The translations under genes and the position numbers were made by a program. Positions 17,757-18,501 of a stretch of DNA of 18,501 bases are shown piece by piece. Origin of the DNA: an uncultured Archangium sp. (GTDB taxonomy: Bacteria > Myxococcota > Myxococcia > Myxococcales > Myxococcaceae); assembly GCA_946479335.1 (NCBI GenBank), contig CAMLFP010000071.1:1-18501 (forward strand). Reading direction: 5' to 3'. The notes under the pieces are model-generated. The model made no database searches. It saw only the letters and a program-made list of their open reading frames with translations, and was not told where the DNA came from. Every line of letters starts with the position of its first letter. The stretch's first letter is position 1.

Positions 17757-17837
17757 TGCTGCACCGGCTCGGCAGGCCCGGTCGGCGCTTCGCTCGACCT
17801 TCGACTTCGGCTGCGGGAGCGCGCCTCCGCGAGATGC

Positions 17838-18422
17838 TCAGGGCGTGAGGCCCGCGGTGTAGTGCGCCTGCACCGTCGCCGCGTCGAGCGTCGACGGGTA
17901 GACAGCCACGTTGTCGATGTCTCCGCCGAGCAGCGCTGCTGGCGTGTCGGAGTCGGTGTTGCCCGCGCCGATGCGCAGCGGCCGGTCAGGGTTGGGCAGC
18001 GCAATCACGCCGCTCAGCGCGCCCACGAGGTTGCCGTTCACGTAGAGCGACATCGCCTGCGCGTTCAGGTTGTACGTGCCGACCACGTGGTACCGCACCG
18101 CGGGGAGCATCGTGGGGCCGAACACCGTGCTCCACGTCGCGCCGCCCTGACCGACGGCGAACGAGAGCTGCTTGCTGGGCTCAACGTAGAAGTTGTACCC
18201 GCGAATGGTGGCCGACCGGGAGCTCACCGGCGCGCTGAAGCCGCGCAGGTCGAACGGCGTCATCCAGAACTCCACCGAGAAGTCGCCGCTCGGGTTCTGC
18301 AGCGGGCTGTACGCGGCCTCGAGGTACGCACCCTCGACGCTGACCGACCGGCCCTCGGTCGTCACCGGCCACCGCCCGAACATCACGGAGCCACCATCAG
18401 GCACCGCCTGCAGCCCCGCCAC
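17838..18422 (-). pseudogene. LamG (concanavalin A-like) domain protein, frame interrupted by TAG upstream
   Basis: The frame from 18422 (GTG) to the stop at 17838 encodes 194 residues that form a LamG/ConA-like jelly-roll: FSVEFWMTPFD, then YHVVGTYNLNAQAMSLYVNGNLVGALSG, LRIGAG and GDIDNVAVYPSTLDAATVQAHYTAG. The domain normally begins with a W-x-L-D strand. Reading back from the GTG in the same frame gives WKLDDAAAPDIDA, then a TAG (18464-18462), then again coding-like residues DDALVMACAPSV to the window edge. So the likely N-terminus of the domain lies across a stop codon. Either this is a nonsense-mutated gene, an assembly error, or the protein truly starts at the GTG and lacks the first strand. 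The gene is convergent with the propeller lipoprotein. LamG proteins are usually exported and bind glycans or proteins. Confidence 0.7.
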
Positions 18423-18464
18423 CGCGTCGATGTCCGGCGCCGCGGCGTCGTCGAGCTTCCACTA

Positions 18465-18501
18465 CACCGACGGCGCGCACGCCATCACCAGCGCGTCGTC
18501 G
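18465..18501 (-). pseudogene. upstream fragment of the LamG gene, in the same frame, running off the window
   Basis: Twelve in-frame codons between the window edge and the TAG read DDALVMACAPSV, consistent with the end of another domain or linker of the same protein. The stretch is too short to identify by itself; its link to the LamG gene rests on the shared frame. Confidence 0.4.

Noticed and set aside
17757..17837. Possible terminator between the convergent propeller and LamG genes
   Set aside because: Only a weak GGTCG/CGACC pairing is visible with no T-run; not enough to call.

Overview
The window is GC-rich throughout (around 70% by eye), with strong G/C third-position bias. It carries two membrane-anchored Hanks-type Ser/Thr kinases with HRDVSPHN/HRDVAEKN catalytic loops, a PAS hybrid histidine kinase, Cys-rich lipoproteins with GGGTGTT-type linkers, and many GTG/TTG starts. 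Together these suggest a myxobacterium (phylum Myxococcota). This is inferred from gene style; no rRNA or other decisive marker is present.

Layout. (1) 1-1360, minus strand: an alpha/beta hydrolase cut by the left edge, preceded by a small SpoIIAA/STAS-like protein. (2) 1441-2521, plus strand: pterin-4a-carbinolamine dehydratase and a double-hotdog thioesterase, 4 bp apart. (3) 2544-8003, minus strand: a modular Cys-rich lipoprotein, a Ser/Thr kinase with a C-terminal PEGA-like domain, and a hybrid sensor kinase. A strong hairpin separates the lipoprotein gene from the kinase gene. (4) 8052-8813, plus strand: an enoyl-CoA hydratase/isomerase-family protein that appears to lack both catalytic glutamates. 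(5) 8814-9321: the only long non-coding stretch, made of about three degenerate tandem copies of a 110-147 bp repeat ending at an intrinsic terminator. (6) 9322-10910, minus strand: two paralogous small membrane proteins and one unknown protein. (7) 11031-14118, plus strand: mnmE with an altered G4 motif, then a second Ser/Thr kinase with a C-terminal membrane anchor. (8) 14131-17756, plus strand: a cobalamin riboswitch, a BtuB-like TonB-dependent receptor, and a translationally coupled surface-type lipoprotein with three Cys repeats and a predicted beta-propeller. (9) 17838-18501, minus strand: a LamG-domain protein whose frame is broken by a TAG.

The most interesting unit is region 8. A B12 riboswitch controls a receptor and a beta-propeller lipoprotein together. 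This resembles the Bacteroides BtuB-BtuG arrangement, in which a propeller lipoprotein captures B12 for the TonB-dependent transporter, but here it sits in what looks like a myxobacterium and the lipoprotein has a different, Cys-rich N-terminus. Other points worth checking are the riboswitch expression platform (kissing loop plus a hairpin over the Shine-Dalgarno), the tandem repeats, the missing glutamates in the hydratase-like protein, and the in-frame TAG in the LamG gene.
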